Assembly (NCBI GenBank): GCA_013414765.1
Contig: CP058708.1
Coordinates: 2,537,553 to 2,601,552 of the forward strand
Origin: Candidatus Accumulibacter cognatus
Lineage (GTDB): Bacteria; Pseudomonadota; Gammaproteobacteria; Burkholderiales; Rhodocyclaceae
Reading direction: 5' to 3'
DNA: 64,000 bases
This document shows positions 37,413 to 46,914 of the stretch, piece after piece (within the stretch, counting starts at the first letter, position 1; every line of letters starts with the position of its first letter). The notes under the pieces were generated by a model that saw only the letters and a program-made list of their open reading frames with translations, had not been told where the DNA came from and searched no databases. The position numbers were made by a program, and so were the translations under genes.

Positions 37413-38255
37413 ATGACCTCCACCCCCTCCGTCTGGCTGATTACCGGCTGCTCGACCGGCTTCGGCCGCGAACTCTCCAGAGTGCTGCTGCAGCGCGGCT
37501 ACCGCGTCGTCGTGACGGCGCGCAATCCGGCAACGCTCGACGAATTTGTCCCGGCCGGGAACGCCCTGGTCGCCGCCCTCGACGTGACCGTTCCGCAGCA
37601 GATCGCAGACGTCGTCCGGCAGGCCGAAGAACGCTTCGGGCAGATCGATGTGCTGGTGAACAACGCCGGCTACGGCTATCTGTCGGCGGTCGAGGAAGGC
37701 GAGGACGACGAAGTCCGGGCGATGTTCGAGACCAACGTCTTCGGCCTGGCCAACATGACGAAGGCCGTGCTCCCAGGGATGCGCGCCCGCCGTCGCGGCC
37801 ACATTGTCAACATCTCGTCGGTGGGCGGATTGGTCGGTTTTCCGGGCATCGGCTACTACAACGCCAGCAAGTTTGCCGTCGAGGGACTGTCCGAGGCCCT
37901 GGCCAAGGAAACCGCGGCGCTCGGCATCAAGGTGACGATCGTCGAGCCGGGCCCGTTTCGCACGGATTGGGCGGGCCGGTCACTGAAGATGCCGAAAAAC
38001 GCCATCGCCGACTACGCTTCGTCCGCGGGCGCCCGCCGGGCCGTCATCCAAAGCTACAGTGGCAGGCAGCAGGGCGACCCGGTGCGCGGTGCGGAAGCGA
38101 TCATTCGGGCGGTCGAAGCGCCGCAGGCGCCGCTGCATTTGCTGCTTGGCCGGCCGGCGCTCGAACTGACCGCCGTCAAGCTGAAGGAGTTTTCGGCGGA
38201 GATGGCGACCTGGCGGGAGGTTTCGCTCGGTGCCGACTTTCCGGACGCGGGTTGA
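37413..38255 (+). CDS. Short-chain dehydrogenase/reductase
   Basis: 280 residues from ATG 37413 (MTSTPSVWLITGCS). The cofactor-binding TGCSTGFG is at 12-19, NNAGYGYLSAVEE near 88, the catalytic serine in NISSVGG and YYNASKFAVEGLSEALAKE with Y-x3-K. This is a classical SDR, of the subgroup often annotated oxidoreductase with R37-type NADP preference (VVTARNP). Substrate unknown. It is preceded by 160 non-coding bases and followed directly by a TIR relic. Confidence 0.9.
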   Translation: MTSTPSVWLITGCSTGFGRELSRVLLQRGYRVVVTARNPATLDEFVPAGNALVAALDVTVPQQIADVVRQAEERFGQIDVLVNNAGYGYLSAVEEGEDDEVRAMFETNVFGLANMTKAVLPGMRARRRGHIVNISSVGGLVGFPGIGYYNASKFAVEGLSEALAKETAALGIKVTIVEPGPFRTDWAGRSLKMPKNAIADYASSAGARRAVIQSYSGRQQGDPVRGAEAIIRAVEAPQAPLHLLLGRPALELTAVKLKEFSAEMATWREVSLGADFPDAG

Positions 38256-38600
38256 CCGGAAAGGGTCCGCAGGATCGACACCCGGCATGAGTGCACGCCC
38301 GGTCCGGCGATTTTCATCAGCTACGCGCGCAGCGACCGGCAGATCGCCGGTCGTCTGGTGGCCGAACTGCGGCGCGCTGGCCGTGACTGCTGGCTCGACA
38401 CCAGCGAAATCACTGGCGGTGAGGTATGGGAGGCGGCCATTGCCGAAGGCATCGAGCGAGCCTACGCCGTCGTCACCCTGGTCTCCGCGGTCGCCAACAC
38501 CAGCAAATGGGTGCGGGTGGAGTTCCTGTTGGCGGAGAAGCGCGGCAAGCCCATCGTGCCGCTACCGGTGGCGAAGGCCGGCGCTCGCTGCCGGTGAGCG
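38256..38600 (+). pseudogene. TIR-domain protein remnant
   Basis: In the frame of 38262-38597 one reads PAIFISYARSDRQIAGRLVA, ELRRAGRDCWLDTSEITGGE, VWEAAIAEGIERAYAVVTLV, NTSKWVRVEFLLAEKRGKPIVPL, a complete TIR fold including the WVRxE-type element that carries the catalytic-type glutamate. No in-frame start exists; the only ATG (38287) is in another frame and would need a one-base change. After PVAKAGARCR the frame stops, while the continuation (SLPVSVAAHFLVS, then FDDAGGLAA) appears in other frames. It is therefore a frameshifted and truncated TIR gene. Confidence 0.6.
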
Positions 38601-38659
38601 TCGCGGCCCACTTCCTGGTTTCGATGACGCCGGCGGCCTTGCGGCGAGGCGCAGCAGCC

Positions 38660-39676
38660 TTACTGCTGCTTGGCGCCTTCGCTCAGGCGACGTCCCAGCG
38701 AAACGGCGTAAGGCGCTGCACGTGCCTCGAGCAGCGGGTCGGCCGAAGGCAGCACACCCCTGGGCATGACCATGGGGTTGTAGGTGATGTTCAGGCAAGC
38801 GCCGCCGGCGTCTGGCGACACCGAAGTGACCTTCAGCGTGCCCAGCGTGACTTTCTTGCGGCCCTCGGGCAGCGGTACCGTGGCGTTGTCGATCCGGTCT
38901 CCCGGCTGTGCCAACTCGAGATTGAAGTGGAATGCCACCTTGCCGTCCTTGACGCGCTGGCGCAGGTCATCGAAGAGGAAGTTCGGGCCCTTGGCCTTGG
39001 CTTCCTCGTCGGTCAGTCCCTGAACGCCACCGACGGGCTCGAAGACCCACTTGCCATATTGCCTCACCCCACCGGCATTGACGAAGCCATAGCCATGGAC
39101 GCCCCAGTAGTTGACGCTGCCAAAGCTTGCCGGAACGGGCTGCGACGCGAAGTGCTTGCCCTGCAGAAGCACTTCCGGGTTGGCGTCGTTGAAGGCCTTG
39201 ACCCTGGCCGGATCGGCTTGCCTGGTGGCGGGGTCGGGCTGTCGTGACGCCACCAGCGCGAAGAACTGCTGCGGCGACGAGGCAGCAAACACCGGTGCCG
39301 AAATGTTGCCCATCTGCCATTGCTCGCCGTCGGGCAGATCGAACTGGAGCGCCAGGTTGCGCTGGGTCCTGGTGTTGTCGGCGGCCTTCGGGTTGGCCCC
39401 ACCGACCGAGAATCGCACCAGCACCGGGATCGGCTTGCCGCTGAAGGCCGAGGCGGTGGACAGGGCGCGGGCATCGGCCGTGCCGACGAATTCGCCCAGC
39501 GCACAGATCCCCTTCGCACCCGAGCGCCGATAGCCTTCGTATTTGCCGAAGGTGGCTTCGAACTGGTCGATGAAGGCCGACGGATCAACTTGTTGGGCAG
39601 CAGACGATTGCGCAACAGCGCTCATCGACAAGACGGAGGCGCCGGCGGCCAGGGCGGAAAGAATCCAGGTTTTCAT
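38660..39676 (-). CDS. Exported catalase-family peroxidase (SrpA-like)
   Basis: 338 residues from ATG 39676 (MKTWILSALAAGAS) with GGAGA eight bases upstream. A Sec signal peptide ends near AVAQSSA. The rest is a shortened heme-catalase fold: GICALGEFVGTADARALSTA, RFSVGGANPKAADNTRTQRNLALQFDLPDG, then NYWGVHGYGFVNAGG. At ~310 mature residues it is smaller than monofunctional catalases and fits the catalase-like SrpA/periplasmic peroxidase group. It probably removes peroxide in the periplasm. Confidence 0.85.
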   Translation of the reverse strand: MKTWILSALAAGASVLSMSAVAQSSAAQQVDPSAFIDQFEATFGKYEGYRRSGAKGICALGEFVGTADARALSTASAFSGKPIPVLVRFSVGGANPKAADNTRTQRNLALQFDLPDGEQWQMGNISAPVFAASSPQQFFALVASRQPDPATRQADPARVKAFNDANPEVLLQGKHFASQPVPASFGSVNYWGVHGYGFVNAGGVRQYGKWVFEPVGGVQGLTDEEAKAKGPNFLFDDLRQRVKDGKVAFHFNLELAQPGDRIDNATVPLPEGRKKVTLGTLKVTSVSPDAGGACLNITYNPMVMPRGVLPSADPLLEARAAPYAVSLGRRLSEGAKQQ

Positions 39677-40139
39677 GAATAGGGTCTCCAGTGTGGTCAT
39701 CAAGATGGGGAACGCGCCAAAAGCCGGGACATGGCGATTCAGCGATCGTGGCGCTTAGTCTCTCGACGCCTCAAGACCTTACAAACTGCGCAGAATGTCG
39801 CCGCGCGACACCACGCCGAGCAGTAAGTCATACTGTTTCCCTTGCGGGTTCGAGTTGCCTGCCAATATCGGCCTGATGGAAGTGTTGCCAAGGAGGCGGT
39901 GATGTCAAGGGCTTGGCTTTGCCCGGACTACGTCCGCCGGACATCGCTGCTCCCTCGATCCCTGCCCCCATACCCCGTTTCCCCACGAAACGACATGGAC
40001 CCTGGGGAAAGTCATGGCCGTTCACCGTTCACTCAAGGACAACCGGTCGGGTTCGACCATTGTTCAGGAGCCTGAAGAAAGGCAGGAGAGAACGAGCAAT
40101 ACTGCGGATCGGCCGCGCGGTAGGTTGATTCGCAGCCTC
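39677..40139. other. Gap holding a CBS remnant, otherwise no gene seen
   Basis: 463 bases between the peroxidase start and the chemoreceptor end. Apart from the CBS fragment at 39779-39883 the open frames are short and lack ribosome sites. The peroxidase promoter should lie close to its start. Confidence 0.4.
39779..39883 (-). pseudogene. C-terminal scrap of a CBS-domain protein
   Basis: On the minus strand the last ~35 codons before a TAA read ...GKQYDLLLGVVSRGDILRSL, the standard end of a CBS domain (LxGVVSRxDILRxL). No start and no second CBS repeat are visible upstream, so it is a degraded remnant. Confidence 0.4.
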
Positions 40140-41750
40140 TCAGGTCCTGAACTGCGCGACGGTATTGCGCAGGCCTCCCGCCAGATTGCTGAGGGTTCGC
40201 GCCGCGCTGGCGGTTTCTTCGGCCGCGGCATTATTCTCCTCGGATGTCTGCGCGACCTGCTCGACACGCTGGGCAATCTGCTGGCTGGCGATCGATTGTT
40301 CCTGAATGGCGCTGCCGATGTCGTTCACCACGGAGACCACCTGATCGACGCTGCTGCGAATGTCGCGGATCGCTTCGCCGGCCGATCCGGCCAGCTCGAC
40401 GCCACGATCGACCTGCTGCACGGCGGTTTCCATCGAGTCGAGGGAATTGCGGGTTTCGTGTTGAATCTGCTGGACCATGTTGTTGATCTCGTTGGTGGCC
40501 TTGCCGGTACGCTCGGCGAGCTTGCGCACCTCGTCGGCGACGACCGCGAAGCCACGGCCCGACTCGCCGGCTCGGGCCGCCTCGATCGCCGCGTTCAGCG
40601 CCAGCAGATTGGTCTGATCGGCCACCTCCTTGATCACCTGCACCACCGTAGAGATGCGCTTCGCGCTTTCTTCGAGGGTACGCATCGCTTCGGATGTCTG
40701 GCGGACGGTGTCGGCGATGTGGTTGATGGCGCTGGTCGCCTGCTCGATCACGCCGCCGCCGCTGTCCGACAGTTCAGCCGCATGGCTTGCCGTTTTCAGC
40801 GCATCGCGGGCATTGTCTGCCACCTGACTGATGCTCACCGACATCTGTTCTACCACCGCCGCCATCGAGGCTGCCGAATCGCTGGCCGAGCGCGAGGCGG
40901 CCGCCACCTGCTGTGAAGACCCGGCCAGTGTCTGCGCAGCGTCCTCGGTGCTGATCACGGTACTGCCGATATTCTTCAATATCGTCCGCAGTCGCAACTG
41001 CATCTGCTGCTGGTGCGCCATCAGGCTCTGCGTGTCGCCGCTTTGCAGCGCGAGATCCTGACTCAGGTCGCCGTCGGCGATGCGTTGCACTAGTTGCCGG
41101 GCATATTCGGGCTCACCACCCAGCTGGCCGGTGATCCGCCGCGTGACCAGCAATGCGATACCGATTGCGATCGCCACTCCCGAGAGCAGCAGCCCGATCA
41201 ACAGTTTTTCCGCCAACTCGTGTGCCGCTTCGGCCGCTTGCTCGGCTTGTAATTTACGCTCCTGCTGAATCTTGATGAACTTCTCGCTTTCCGCGGCCAA
41301 CTCGCGCTGTGCTTTGCGCGCCTCTCCCTGGATCAGATCGCGCATTGCATCGAGACTTCCTTCCTTGCCGAACGCAACCGCCTGCTCGTGGCTGCGCACG
41401 TAGCGCTCATTCAGCGTGCGCATGTTGGCCGCAATCTGCCGGGTTTCGGGGTTGCGCTGATACTTCTCGAGTTCTTCCGCCAACTGGGTGTTTTCCTTGC
41501 CGGCCTTGGTCGCACGCTCCAGTTGCTGGTCGCGTTCATCGGCGGTGACCAATGCCCCGAGTTCATAACGCCGCATGCCGTTAACTCGCTCGGCAATTTC
41601 ACGCGACATTGACTCGTTGCGACTCGCCCGGACGATATTGTCGACCGCCTTGTTGATCAGGTTGAGCTGCCAGTAAGCGATGACCACCTGAACTGCCATG
41701 ACCGTACAGACAGCGGCGAATCCACTGCAGAGAAGCGTCTTGATTTTCAT
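40140..41750 (-). CDS. Methyl-accepting chemotaxis protein
   Basis: 536 residues from ATG 41750 ([10 protein letters not shown]), with AGAGG eight bases upstream; an ATG at 41801 is less likely. One transmembrane helix near 8-27, a helical periplasmic four-helix-type sensor (4HB_MCP) to ~190, a second helix ([20 protein letters not shown]), then HAMP and the signalling hairpin [44 protein letters not shown]. It senses an unknown ligand and controls CheA. A coding-free 500-base stretch lies upstream. Confidence 0.93.
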   Translation of the reverse strand: MKIKTLLCSGFAAVCTVMAVQVVIAYWQLNLINKAVDNIVRASRNESMSREIAERVNGMRRYELGALVTADERDQQLERATKAGKENTQLAEELEKYQRNPETRQIAANMRTLNERYVRSHEQAVAFGKEGSLDAMRDLIQGEARKAQRELAAESEKFIKIQQERKLQAEQAAEAAHELAEKLLIGLLLSGVAIAIGIALLVTRRITGQLGGEPEYARQLVQRIADGDLSQDLALQSGDTQSLMAHQQQMQLRLRTILKNIGSTVISTEDAAQTLAGSSQQVAAASRSASDSAASMAAVVEQMSVSISQVADNARDALKTASHAAELSDSGGGVIEQATSAINHIADTVRQTSEAMRTLEESAKRISTVVQVIKEVADQTNLLALNAAIEAARAGESGRGFAVVADEVRKLAERTGKATNEINNMVQQIQHETRNSLDSMETAVQQVDRGVELAGSAGEAIRDIRSSVDQVVSVVNDIGSAIQEQSIASQQIAQRVEQVAQTSEENNAAAEETASAARTLSNLAGGLRNTVAQFRT

Positions 41751-42254
41751 TGTTGGAGCCTCTTGGAGATGAATGATGGAGTGTGACGGGAAGGGGTACA
41801 TGGCTGTCGGGCAGGTATGCCATTGCCAGTGGCACGCACTTTGCTATACACTACAACGTATTGTCAACGCTAAGGTTTTCGCCTTCCCTGCGGGAGCGCT
41901 CCGGGGGCTGTACGGGCGAATCTGGAGCAGTTCTCCGGAGCATCACGCTGCCTTCCGCGCTGCTGCAGGAAGCTTGTCCGTAGGCGGGACTGTTAAGCGG
42001 TCAGCAAAAAGTGTTCCGCGTTTCGATGCACACTTTTCGAGGCTAGGAGTCTCTGAAGATCTGAGAATTTATCTGGGGGAGCTAAGAATGCGCTCACCCC
42101 GCAACCGGTGTCACCGTCCGTGGCGTCTGCCGACAATCCCCTTCTGAACTCCCTCTTACGGCGGGCCGGCCCGTCACTACGCTACCGACTCCCAGGCAAC
42201 CTGGACTTGCCGGGACATGCGCTCGGCCGCCACCTCTTCAGGTCGGACGTGCCG
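41751..42254. other. Upstream region of chemoreceptor, no gene seen
   Basis: 504 bases. On the minus strand TTGACA lies at about 41867-41862 and TATAGC some 13 bases on, close to the chemoreceptor start; the spacing is too short for a normal sigma-70 promoter. A GGAGCGCTCC palindrome (near 41895-41910) is the only other structure noticed. Confidence 0.3.
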
Positions 42255-42412
42255 CAGGTGCCGATCGGCCTGCAGAACCAGGGCAGCATGTTCGACCTGA
42301 ACGATTTCCAGGCCGAGCAGGGCGAACTCCTGATCAACCGGCTTCCGGACCGACTGCGCACCTGGCGTGACTCCGGCTACCGGGGTGTCACCAGCCGCGT
42401 CACTCGCGATCG
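42255..42412 (+). pseudogene. N-terminal fragment of a type III restriction/DEAD-box helicase subunit
   Basis: The frame reads VPIGLQNQGSMFDLNDFQ, AEQGELLINRLPDRLRTWRDSGYRGVTSRVTRD, which resembles the region before the helicase domains of restriction Res subunits (NRLRxRVxxWRxxGYPGVTxxTRxLL). It breaks off at TRD and continues as junk. No start or ribosome site is seen. Confidence 0.4.
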
Positions 42413-42672
42413 GCAACTGCGCGCTGGTCCGTCGGCCGTGCGATCAGCTCGCGCAGGATGCCGGCGACAGCCCAGACCATCAAGGCGATGCCGACGATGA
42501 CGGAAAGCACTGCGCTTGGCGTGCTGGTCGGAAAATCGGGAATGAACAGCGTCTGACCCCGCGCAAGCCACATCGCGCCACTCGCGAGAACCAGCATGCC
42601 AGCAACGTCGAGCAGCGCGTAGAACAGCACCTTCGGCGTAACCCGCATGCGTGAGCGCGGGCGCATGTTCAT
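42400..42672 (-). CDS. Small two-helix inner membrane protein
   Basis: 90 residues from ATG 42672; internal starts at 42666 and 42645 are possible. Two strong hydrophobic segments (FYALLDVAGMLVLASGAMWLA and AVLSVIVGIALMVWAVAGIL) are separated by a loop with TLFIPDFPTSTPS, and the ends are basic. The start overlaps the stop of the methionyl-tRNA synthetase relic by ATGA. Function unknown. Confidence 0.6.
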   Translation of the reverse strand: MNMRPRSRMRVTPKVLFYALLDVAGMLVLASGAMWLARGQTLFIPDFPTSTPSAVLSVIVGIALMVWAVAGILRELIARPTDQRAVADRE

Positions 42673-42878
42673 GCTGCAACGAGCGCGGTCGGATCATCAG
42701 TCGCCTGGATGCCGGCAAGCACCTGCCGGCTGCCGAGTGATAGGCGAACCGGCTTCTGAGCGCTCATCTTCCGGAAATGTATCCGGATGTGGGCTTGCAT
42801 ATACTCGGCCAGGTGATCCAGGGGGATCGCGCTGTTGGCGTACGGCAGGGCAAAGCTGAGCAGCATCTTGCGGGTCAT
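42669..42878 (-). pseudogene. N-terminal relic of methionyl-tRNA synthetase
   Basis: From ATG 42878 the peptide begins MTRKMLLSFALPYANSAIPL and goes on DHLAEYMQAHIRIHFRKMSAQ. Real MetRS proteins start MTRKILVTSALPYANGxIHL, GHLVEYIQxDIWVRFQKMRG. The match is close, but the class I HIGH signature (HLGH) has become PLDH. After ~37 residues similarity fades and the frame ends at 69 codons, against ~680 for the enzyme. It cannot be active. It lies 92 bases after the FtsX-like permease on the same strand. Confidence 0.6.
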
Positions 42879-42969
42879 TGGGTTGGGCGCAACCGGGACT
42901 GGGGTAACAAGACATTCTACCAAAGGGGTTGAACATTCCGCGGCGATGTTTCTGGATCGTCAGCAGAGG

Positions 42970-45513
42970 TCACGCGCTGCCGCTGCGCAGCGCTTCCAGT
43001 GGTGCGCTCTGCAGCAATCTGGTGGCGGCAAACCAGCCGGCGGCGCTGACCAGCAAGGCGCCAGCGCAGATCGCTGCCGGCAACAGCCACAGATCCACCG
43101 CTACTTCGAAGCGAAACACCTGGCGCGCCAGAAACTGGCCGACAGCGATGGCTCCAAGCGCGGCAATCAGCCCGGAAAGTCCACCAATCGCGGCAAACTC
43201 GGCCAGCAAGGCCCGCCTGAGCTGTTCCCGACGCGCCCCGAGGGCGCGCATCACCGCCAGCTCGTAGCGCCGCTCTTCAGCCGCAGAAGCCAGCGCCGCG
43301 TAGAGCACGATGACCCCGGCAGCCAGCGTGAACAGAAATACGAATTGCACCGCCCGCGCTACCTGATCCATGATCGATTGCAACTGGCGCAGAATCGCGG
43401 CAACGTCGATGACCGTGAGGTTGGGAAATTCGCGAATCAGTCGATTGACGAATTCCGCCTTCTCCGGGGGAAGATATATACTGGTAATCCAGCTTGCCGG
43501 GTAGCCCTGCAGAACCGGCGGCGGCGTCAGGACAAAGAAATTGGCGCGCATGGTGTCCCAGTTGACCTTGCGCAATCCAATCACCGTCATGCTGACCTTT
43601 TCGCCGGCAACGACGAAATCGATGCGATCGCCTACGGACAGTCCGAGTGTTTTCGCCAGTCCATCCTCTACCGATGCTGCCGCTTCACCCTCCCGGCCGG
43701 CGACTTCGGCGGGAGAAAACCAGCGCCCGCCACTGAGTCGGTTGCCTTCCGGCAGATCGGCGCGCATCGACAGATTGAACTCACGGTCGATCAGGCGCTG
43801 CGCGCGATCGTCCGTGTAACTTTCGGCACTGACTTCGACGCCGTTGATGCGCGTCAATCGTCCGCGCACCATCGGTGCCAGCTCGGCCGCCAGGCCCTGC
43901 GCCCGCAGCAGCGCGTGTACCGGTTTGACCTGGTCGGGCTGGATATTGACGACAAAGCGGTTCGGCGCGTCGGGGGGAACGCTCCGCCGCCAGGCGTCGA
44001 GCAACTCGCTGCGCGTCACGGTCAGCAGCAACAGCGCCATCAGGCCGAGTGCCAGTGCGACGATCTGGACGACACTGGTGCCCGCTCGCCGCTCCAGGCT
44101 CGCCAGCCCGTAACGCCAGCCGATTCCGCCCGCGCCGGCGGATCGACCACTCCCACGCAGCGCGGCGGCCAGTCGGACAGCCAGGCGGGCAATCAGAGCA
44201 AAGACGATCAGCGCGGCGCTGAAGCCGCCAATCACATAGGCACCCAGCTCGACTTCGCCGGCCACCCAGAACATCAGGCCAGCCAGTGCCAGGAAGCCTA
44301 GCAGATAGCCGCCGAGCAGACCACTGCGCGGATTGCCCAGTTCGCGGCGCAGAACACGCAGCGTCGACACCTTCTTGAGTTGCAGCAAGGGCGGCACGGC
44401 AAAACCGAAGAGCAGCAGCAGGCCGACCGCCACCCCCTGCACGGCCGGCAGCAGGCCTGGCGGCGGCAGTGGCGTCGCCAGCAACTGTGCGAGCCAGGCA
44501 TGCAAGGCGAAATGGGCGAGGTAGCCGAGCGCGCAGCCAATGCTCGCCGCGAATACGCCGAGCACGGCAAACTGGCCCAGGTACAGGCGCAACAGCAAGG
44601 ATTGTGTCGCGCCGAGGCAGCGCATCACGGCGCAAGGGTCGAGATGGCGTTGACCGTAGCGTCGCGACGCCAGGGCCACCGCCACCGCTGCCAGCACCAC
44701 CGTCAGCAGCGCCGAAAGACCGAGGAATTTCTGCGCCCGCTCGAGCGCGGTACGGATCTCCGGGCGGCCGTTCTGCGGGTCCTCGATACGCTGCCCACGC
44801 GTCAGGCGTGGCTTGAGGTCGCGCTGGAAACGTTTCACCAGCGACAGGTCGCCGGCCAGCAACAGACGGTAGCCGACGCGGCTACCGACCTGCAGCAGGG
44901 CAGTCGCCGGCAGATCGTCGAGGTTCATCAACAGGCGCGGCGCGACACTGAAGAAGTTGATGCCGCGATCCGGCTCCAGAGTCAGTATGGCATCGAGGCG
45001 CAAAGCACTTTGCCCGACGACGATCAGGTCGCCGACATGCGCGTCCAGCGCCGAGGCCAGACGCTCGTCGATCCAGATCGTTCCGGCAGACGGTACACCA
45101 CGCGCCGGCGCATCCGGAACATTGAGCGCCGGTGCGATGCGAAGGATGCCGCGCAGCGGATAAGCGGCACCGACCGCCTTGATCTCGGCAAGCTGCGCAC
45201 GCAGCCCGTCACTCTCGCCGCGTGTCACCATGCTCGGGAAGGTGCGTGTCTCGACCACCTGCAGGCCGCTTGCGCGTGCCTCTTCGACCAGGGCCCGCGG
45301 CCACGGATGATCGGCAGTCAGCAACAGATCGGCGCCGAGCAACTGGTGAGACTCGCGGTCGAGCGCCTGGCGCACGCGGTCAGCAAAAAATCCCACCGCC
45401 GTCAGGGCGGCCACGGCAACCGCCAGAGCCGCAGCCAGGAGGCGCAACTCCCCGCCGCGTACGTCGCGCCGGAACATTCGCCAGGAGAAGGACCACAGCT
45501 GCAGGACTCGCAT
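42970..45513 (-). CDS. FtsX-family ABC transporter permease (YbbP-like)
   Basis: 847 residues with the duplicated MacB/FtsX architecture: a first helix and large periplasmic domain, four helices (LTVVLAAVAVALASRR, LGVFAASIGCALGYLA and two more), a middle helix pair, a second periplasmic domain and a final helix set ending LLQSAPLEALRSGSA. YbbP-like proteins normally pair with a LolD-type ATPase (YbbA); no such gene is beside it here. Role probably in lipoprotein or envelope handling, or esterase-linked detox; uncertain. Divergent from the RND efflux operon. Confidence 0.88.
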   Translation of the reverse strand: MRVLQLWSFSWRMFRRDVRGGELRLLAAALAVAVAALTAVGFFADRVRQALDRESHQLLGADLLLTADHPWPRALVEEARASGLQVVETRTFPSMVTRGESDGLRAQLAEIKAVGAAYPLRGILRIAPALNVPDAPARGVPSAGTIWIDERLASALDAHVGDLIVVGQSALRLDAILTLEPDRGINFFSVAPRLLMNLDDLPATALLQVGSRVGYRLLLAGDLSLVKRFQRDLKPRLTRGQRIEDPQNGRPEIRTALERAQKFLGLSALLTVVLAAVAVALASRRYGQRHLDPCAVMRCLGATQSLLLRLYLGQFAVLGVFAASIGCALGYLAHFALHAWLAQLLATPLPPPGLLPAVQGVAVGLLLLFGFAVPPLLQLKKVSTLRVLRRELGNPRSGLLGGYLLGFLALAGLMFWVAGEVELGAYVIGGFSAALIVFALIARLAVRLAAALRGSGRSAGAGGIGWRYGLASLERRAGTSVVQIVALALGLMALLLLTVTRSELLDAWRRSVPPDAPNRFVVNIQPDQVKPVHALLRAQGLAAELAPMVRGRLTRINGVEVSAESYTDDRAQRLIDREFNLSMRADLPEGNRLSGGRWFSPAEVAGREGEAAASVEDGLAKTLGLSVGDRIDFVVAGEKVSMTVIGLRKVNWDTMRANFFVLTPPPVLQGYPASWITSIYLPPEKAEFVNRLIREFPNLTVIDVAAILRQLQSIMDQVARAVQFVFLFTLAAGVIVLYAALASAAEERRYELAVMRALGARREQLRRALLAEFAAIGGLSGLIAALGAIAVGQFLARQVFRFEVAVDLWLLPAAICAGALLVSAAGWFAATRLLQSAPLEALRSGSA

Positions 45514-45533
45514 GCATTGCCCGTTCGAGAATA

Positions 45534-45589
45534 CTTAATGTGAAAGTCGCGCCAGCGACTCACGACTCTCCCCTCCCCACTTGCGGAGG
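45534..45589 (-). repeat. Dispersed repeat, copy 2
   Basis: 56 bases whose reverse complement matches 25174-25230 in all but about nine positions. It carries the same inner palindrome (AGTCGC-GCCA-GCGACT). A further C-rich stretch continues to 45610. It lies in the divergent promoter gap between the permease and the efflux pair. Confidence 0.6.
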
Positions 45590-45717
45590 AGGGGTCGGGG
45601 GAGAGGGAAAAGGTCATGACCGTTGGCTGACTTGACCTCGGCAGGATGTTCGGAGTACAACCTTTCCCCGATTTCTCGCTCTCCTCGTCCTGTTTCCGAC
45701 TGTTATGGTAACGCCAA

Positions 45718-46914
45718 ATGACAAGATCCAAGATGCTGTTGCTGGCCGTGATCGCGGCCAGCCTTGCTGGTACAGGATACTGGTATCAGAGCATTCGTCA
45801 GAGCACCGCCAGCACAGCCACCAGGACTGCGTCGCCGGTGCCGGTGACCGTGGCCAGGGCGACGCTCGGCGATATTCCCATTCTGCTGGAGGTGGTGGGT
45901 CGCGCTGAAGCGTACGAAAGCGTGACCTTGAAGGCACGGCTGGACGGGCAGGTTCTGGCGGCGGACTACAGCGCAGGGCAACATGTCCGACAGGGCGAGG
46001 TTCTGGTCCGGCTTGACCCTGGCGACTTCGAGTCGCGGTGGCTGCTGGCGCAGGCCAATCTCGCCCGGAGCGAAGCCCAGCTCGCCAAGGCCAGGGCCGA
46101 CGTGCAGCGCTATCTGGCCCTGCAGGGACGCGGCTTCGTATCCGAGGAAAAGGTCAACGAACTGCGCACCGGCGAAACTGCAGCCGCCGCGACGGTGAAG
46201 GCTGACCAGGCCGCTCTGGAACTGGCCAGGCGCCAACTCGCCTACACCAGCATCCGTGCTCCATTTGCGGGCGTGGTCGGCGCGCGCCTGGTGTTTCCCG
46301 GCTCAGCGGTCAAGATGAATGAAACGGTGCTGGCTGTGGTCAATCGCATGCGGCCGCTCTACGTGACTTTTTCGATCCCCGAGAAGCATCTGCCGCGCGT
46401 GCGAGAGGCCATGGCACGCGGCGACATGCCCGCCAGCGTGACGATTCCCGGTGACCGGGAGCCGCGTTTCGCGGCAACGGTGAGGTTTCTCGACAACACC
46501 GTCGATGCCAGCACCGGCACCATCCAGATGAAGGCCCTGCTGGAAAATCGGGATGAACAACTGACTCCCGGACAATTTCTTCAGGTCAGCCTCTCTCTCG
46601 CCACCCTGAGCAACGCCGTGGTCGTTCCCACGGAAGCCGTGCAGCAGGGGCCGGACGGCAACTTCCTGTTTGTCGTCCGGCCGGACAACACCGTGGAACC
46701 CAGGAAGATCGAAGTGTCGGCCAGCTACCATGGCCTTTCGGCGATCGGCAAGGGCGTTGCCAGCGATGACATGGTTGTCATCGACGGCCAGCTCAGACTG
46801 GCCCCCGGATCGCTGGTGCAGGTGAAACCCGTACAGCCGGCAGTGACCAGCACCACCGCCCAAACTGCCGCCACGCCAGTGCCGGCCACGCAGCCGGGCG
46901 GCAGCGCCAAATGA
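45718..46914 (+). CDS. RND efflux periplasmic adaptor (MdtA/AcrA-like membrane fusion protein)
   Basis: 398 residues. An N-terminal hydrophobic anchor (LLLAVIAASLAGTGY) without a lipobox is followed by the lipoyl halves (TLKARLDGQVLAADYSAGQHVRQGEVLVRLD and its partner YTSIRAPFAGVVGARLVFPG), a coiled-coil hairpin between, and the beta-barrel (PLYVTFSIPEKHLPRVREAM). The C-terminal tail is Pro/Ala/Thr-rich. It links the inner membrane pump to an outer membrane channel. It overlaps the pump gene by ATGA. Confidence 0.93.
   Translation: MTRSKMLLLAVIAASLAGTGYWYQSIRQSTASTATRTASPVPVTVARATLGDIPILLEVVGRAEAYESVTLKARLDGQVLAADYSAGQHVRQGEVLVRLDPGDFESRWLLAQANLARSEAQLAKARADVQRYLALQGRGFVSEEKVNELRTGETAAAATVKADQAALELARRQLAYTSIRAPFAGVVGARLVFPGSAVKMNETVLAVVNRMRPLYVTFSIPEKHLPRVREAMARGDMPASVTIPGDREPRFAATVRFLDNTVDASTGTIQMKALLENRDEQLTPGQFLQVSLSLATLSNAVVVPTEAVQQGPDGNFLFVVRPDNTVEPRKIEVSASYHGLSAIGKGVASDDMVVIDGQLRLAPGSLVQVKPVQPAVTSTTAQTAATPVPATQPGGSAK

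Noticed and set aside
40853-40960. Tandem repeat in the chemoreceptor gene
   Set aside because: Apparent repetition comes from the heptad structure of the signalling coiled coil.
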